From the NCBI RefSeq assembly GCF_029840925.1, contig NZ_JAOCDM010000041.1, positions 1-39,499 on the forward strand: a stretch of 39,499 nt of DNA, written 5' to 3'. The notes under the pieces were generated by a model. That model saw only the letters and a list, made by a program, of their open reading frames with translations, did not search any database and was not told where the DNA came from. The position numbers and the translations under genes are program-made. This stretch comes from Pseudomonas sp. GD03858 (GTDB lineage Bacteria; Pseudomonadota; Gammaproteobacteria; Pseudomonadales; Pseudomonadaceae). Shown piece by piece: positions 36,869-39,499 of this stretch (position 1 is the first letter of the stretch; every line of letters starts with the position of its first letter).

Positions 36869-37783
36869 ATGCCGTTGCACATTCGCACCCCACTGATCGA
36901 ATCCCGCCCACTGTCGCTGAGCGCCGGCCGCCCGGTCTGGCTCAAGCTCGAAGCCCTGCAGCCCTGCGGCTCGTTCAAGCTGCGCGGTGTCGGCCACGCC
37001 TGCGAAATCCACCATGGCCGCGGCGCTCGCCACTTCATTTCATCGTCCGGCGGCAACGCAGGCCTGGCGGTGGCCTATGCCGGACGCAAGCTGGGCGTGC
37101 CGGTGACCGTGGTGGTGCCGCAGACCACCACCGAGCGGGCCAAGGAGCTGCTGCGCCTGGAAAACGCCCGCGTGGTCGTGCATGGCGGCTCCTGGCAGGA
37201 AGCCAATGCGCACGCACAGACGCTCATCACGCCGGGCGATGCGTTCATCCATCCGTTCGACGATCCTCTGTTGTGGACCGGGCACGCGAGCATGATCGAC
37301 GAAGTCGCCCAGGCAGGCTACAAGCCCGACGCAGTGGTGCTGTCGGTTGGCGGCGGCGGCCTGCTCAGTGGCGTGGTCGAAGGCCTGCAGCGCAATGGCT
37401 GGCGGGATGTCCCAGTGCTGGCGGTGGAAACCGAGGGCGCGGCATCGCTGCACGCGGCCATGGCGGCCGGTCACACCGTGGAGCTGCCAGGCATCACATC
37501 GGTGGCCACGTCGCTGGGGGCCAAGCGCGTGGCTGAACAGGCCCTGGCCTGCACACGCCAGCACCCGGTGCTCAGCCACCTGGTCAGCGATCGCGAAGCG
37601 CTCGATGCCTGCGAGCGCTTGCTGCTGGATCACCGCCTGCTGGTCGAGCCGGCCTGCGGCGCCGCGCTGGCCCTGATCGAACGGCCTGACGCATTGGCGG
37701 CCCATGGCAATGTGCTGGTGATCGTCTGCGGCGGCGCGACCGCCACGCTGGAGCAGATTCGCGCCTGGCGCGAAACCTGCTGA
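36869..37783 (+). CDS. PLP-dependent serine/threonine dehydratase-like enzyme
   Basis: A 304-residue fold-type II PLP enzyme. Schiff-base Lys37 in SFKLRG; phosphate/carboxylate loop SSSGGNAG (58-65); Gly-rich PLP-phosphate loop VGGGGLLSG (160-168). The S-x-GNAG type loop is closer to mammalian/yeast serine dehydratases (SDS, CHA1) than to biosynthetic IlvA, and there is no ACT regulatory domain. It likely deaminates L- or a related hydroxy-amino acid. A Met six codons upstream (36851) overlaps the regulator stop, but GGAG 6 nt before 36869 supports this start. Likely operon with the YheO-type regulator. Confidence 0.9.
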   Translation: MPLHIRTPLIESRPLSLSAGRPVWLKLEALQPCGSFKLRGVGHACEIHHGRGARHFISSSGGNAGLAVAYAGRKLGVPVTVVVPQTTTERAKELLRLENARVVVHGGSWQEANAHAQTLITPGDAFIHPFDDPLLWTGHASMIDEVAQAGYKPDAVVLSVGGGGLLSGVVEGLQRNGWRDVPVLAVETEGAASLHAAMAAGHTVELPGITSVATSLGAKRVAEQALACTRQHPVLSHLVSDREALDACERLLLDHRLLVEPACGAALALIERPDALAAHGNVLVIVCGGATATLEQIRAWRETC

Positions 37784-37790
37784 TCAGACG

Positions 37791-37858
37791 GCTTTACCCG
37801 CGAATACCGACCTGGCACCGGCTATGCCGGTGTTCGCGGGTAAACCCGCTCCCACAGC
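37791..37858. repeat. REP element (family B)
   Basis: A palindromic unit (GGCACCGG-CTAT-GCCGGTGTTCGCGGG) followed by AAACCCGCTCCCACAG, with a partial inverted copy at 37791-37804. It begins 8 nt after the dehydratase stop. Confidence 0.85.
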
Positions 37859-37912
37859 CACTCAAAAGGCTGGGCGATTGCACAGCTGTTGGAAAACAGC
37901 TAATCGTTATAT

Positions 37913-37938
37913 ACTTTTGAACATATCGCTTCAGAAGT
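37913..37938. promoter_or_regulatory. Inverted repeat upstream of the TetR gene
   Basis: ACTTTTGAA (37913-37921) and TTCAGAAGT (37930-37938), matching in 8 of 9 positions around 8 nt. It ends 11 nt before the tetR start, a likely autoregulatory operator. Confidence 0.5.
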
Positions 37939-37949
37939 ACGCTTTTGCC

Positions 37950-38564
37950 ATGCCCAGTATCCGTGACCGCAACCTGCAACTGATCCTCGCAGCCGCCAGC
38001 GAAGAGTTCGCCCTCCACGGTTTCTCCGCCGCCCGGGTCGATGACATTGCCGCCCGCGCCGGCCTGCCCAGGGCCAACGTGTTCTACTACTTTCGCAACA
38101 AGCGTCTGCTCTACGCGGCCGTGCTTGACTTGGTGATGGAACCCTTGCTGCGCGCCTCGCGCAGCCTGGTGCCGGATGCCCACCCCGAGCAGGCCTTGCC
38201 GCGCTACTTCAAGGCCAAGGCCGAAGTAGCCCGTCAGCACCCCGGTGCCGTTCGCGTCTGGCTCAAGGAGATGCTGCACGGTGCCCGGCAACTGCCAGGC
38301 GAGCGCGCCGAGCGCCTGCGCGACAGCGCCCGGCAGACCCTGACCTGCCTGGCGCAGTGGATGGACCGCGGGTTGATCACGCCGACCGCGCCGGAGCATC
38401 TGCTACTGTTCCTCTGGTCCACCTCGCTGGCAACCTTCCGCTTTGGCATGGCGCCGGGCAGTTCGGGGCAGATCAAGCCCACCCGCGCCGCCACTCAGGC
38501 CCAGGCCGACATGCTGCTGCGCAGCCTGCGCCCGGAAGGCTATCCCTTGGACAGGACAGCTTGA
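37950..38564 (+). CDS. TetR-family regulator
   Basis: A 204-residue TetR protein: HTH at about 8-55 (LQLILAAASEEFALHGFSAA, IAARAGLPRANVFYYFRNK), helical C-domain with a RutR-like pattern (TLTCLAQWMDRG, LLLFLWSTSLATFRFG). The frame is open 42 codons upstream through REP-derived sequence, which is not coding. Weak ribosome binding site. It is followed 51 nt later by the M24 peptidase, probably in the same transcription unit. Confidence 0.92.
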   Translation: MPSIRDRNLQLILAAASEEFALHGFSAARVDDIAARAGLPRANVFYYFRNKRLLYAAVLDLVMEPLLRASRSLVPDAHPEQALPRYFKAKAEVARQHPGAVRVWLKEMLHGARQLPGERAERLRDSARQTLTCLAQWMDRGLITPTAPEHLLLFLWSTSLATFRFGMAPGSSGQIKPTRAATQAQADMLLRSLRPEGYPLDRTA

Positions 38565-38615
38565 GCGCTATATCACAAAAAGCACAACGATAAGCCTGAC
38601 AACAAGGAGTACGTC

Positions 38616-39281
38616 ATGACCACGGCCAACGCCGCCAAGGAAGCCGTAGGCGCCCCCTACCAACTGGACCTGATGAAGCACGCCCAGCGCATGACCTGGG
38701 AGGCCGTCGAACGCATCGCCCAGGGCATCCATCCCGGCATGCGCGAATCCCAGGCGCGGGAGATGAGTCAACAGGTGCTGGCCGAACTGGGCATGCAGCG
38801 CATCTGGCACCCCACCCATATCCGCTTCGCCAGCAATACGCTGAAGACCTTCAAGGAGCGCTCCGAGGGTGATCCGGTGCTGGGCGAGCAGGATATCTAC
38901 TTCATCGACATGGGCGTGGTATGGGAAGGCCACGAAGGTGACGCCGGTACGACGTTCGTCACGGGCAACGACCCGCAGATGAAGGCCTGCGCGGATGCCG
39001 CCAAGGCGTTGTTCGCCGACGTCGAGAGCCACTGGCGGTCACAAGGCGTGAACGGCGTGGAGCTCTATCGCTTCGCTGCAGAACGCGCGCAAGCCATGGG
39101 CTGGAAACTCAACATGGGTATCAAGGGGCACCGAGTCAGCGATTTTCCCCACGCCATCTACCGCGCCGGTGATCTTGGCGACTTCGACGAACGGCCCGGC
39201 GCAGGACTGTGGATACTGGAAATCCAGATCGCCCATCCCAAACTGCCCTATGGCGCGTTCCACGAGGACCTGCTGGTCTGA
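38616..39281 (+). CDS. M24-family metallopeptidase, short form
   Basis: A 221-residue pita-bread-fold peptidase/hydrolase (aminopeptidase P/methionine aminopeptidase/creatinase group). All metal-ligand positions can be placed: D98 (FIDMG), D109 (EGDAGTTF), H172 (KGHRVSDFPH), E202 (LEIQIAH) and E217 (FHEDLLV). The protein ends 4 residues after E217, so it lacks the N-terminal domain of aminopeptidase P. Substrate unknown. AAGGAG precedes the ATG. It follows the TetR gene, which may control it. Confidence 0.9.
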   Translation: MTTANAAKEAVGAPYQLDLMKHAQRMTWEAVERIAQGIHPGMRESQAREMSQQVLAELGMQRIWHPTHIRFASNTLKTFKERSEGDPVLGEQDIYFIDMGVVWEGHEGDAGTTFVTGNDPQMKACADAAKALFADVESHWRSQGVNGVELYRFAAERAQAMGWKLNMGIKGHRVSDFPHAIYRAGDLGDFDERPGAGLWILEIQIAHPKLPYGAFHEDLLV

Positions 39282-39424
39282 AGCCCTGAAGCATCGGAGC
39301 CTGGCTGCCATTTCGACCACCCACACCACGAATCAGCCCTTTCGAGGTCTTTGGGTGCAAGGGCTATTGGTCGAGTGAAGGCCGCCAGGTGTTCGCCGTT
39401 AGGGTTGCAGCGCCTATCAGATCG

Positions 39425-39467
39425 AGCGCCGCCCGCGCGGCGCATCGCGACGCAAGGCCGCTCCTAC
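39425..39467. repeat. REP element (family A)
   Basis: CGCGACGCAAGGCCGCTCCTACA, broken here into its palindromic half (GCGCCGCCCGCGCGGCGC) and tail. It matches the family-A copies at 9014 and 10990. Confidence 0.85.
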
Positions 39468-39499
39468 ATTTGTTTCGGGCCAGTCAATCCTGTGCCATC

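Overview
The window is a high-GC, densely coded stretch of a gamma-proteobacterial chromosome. The gene order thrS-infC-rpmI-rplT-pheS-pheT-ihfA-merR-tRNA-Pro, the neighbouring rbs and ansB genes, the two families of REP palindromes and the type of each protein all point to Pseudomonas, most likely the P. putida group. No phage, IS element, CRISPR array or defence locus was recognised; this is mostly core or soft-core chromosome.

Layout. (1) 1-600: a poorly coding flank of visibly lower GC, a terminator and tRNA-Pro(GGG). (2) 621-7923, minus strand: the translation operon thrS, infC, rpmI, rplT, pheS, pheT, ihfA and a MerR-like gene. It carries post-transcriptional signals: a tRNA-Thr anticodon-arm-like hairpin just before the thrS ribosome binding site, an AUU start for infC, and a terminator/attenuator hairpin before pheS. 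(3) 8262-9972: a small exported protein, a CspA-family gene, an I78-type inhibitor lipoprotein and a 70-residue unknown. (4) 9944-17094, minus strand: ribose operon rbsB-A-C-R-K-D followed by an exported nucleoside hydrolase, behind one promoter with a LacI-type operator at the start point. (5) 17434-18525: periplasmic glutaminase-asparaginase with an AauR-like palindrome and a sigma-54 promoter. (6) 18583-28029: a run of single genes and pairs: nitroreductase/LysR, LysE exporter, SotB-type MFS, an unknown beta-propeller-like protein, TetR/quinone reductase, ThpR, LpxO, an AhpD-like protein and a GNAT. (7) 28119-30557: a class-I cobalamin riboswitch in front of a siderophore-type TonB receptor. 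(8) 30638-39281: a GlxA-type regulator, an NDH-2-like flavoprotein, a YghU-type GST, an amidase, a YheO/DauR-type regulator with a PLP dehydratase, and a TetR with a short M24 metallopeptidase.

How the parts work together. The left third supplies translation factors, two aminoacyl-tRNA synthetases and IHF as one unit. The middle third scavenges nitrogen and sugar outside the inner membrane: glutaminase-asparaginase releases Glu/Asp, while nucleoside hydrolase releases ribose that RbsB, RbsA and RbsC import, RbsD isomerises and RbsK phosphorylates. The right third is accessory metabolism, each unit with its own regulator and often a visible palindromic operator. The less expected items are the thrS operator mimic, the B12-controlled siderophore-type receptor, the nested inverted repeat at the YheO-type gene, and the thpR gene whose 3' end is made of REP sequence.
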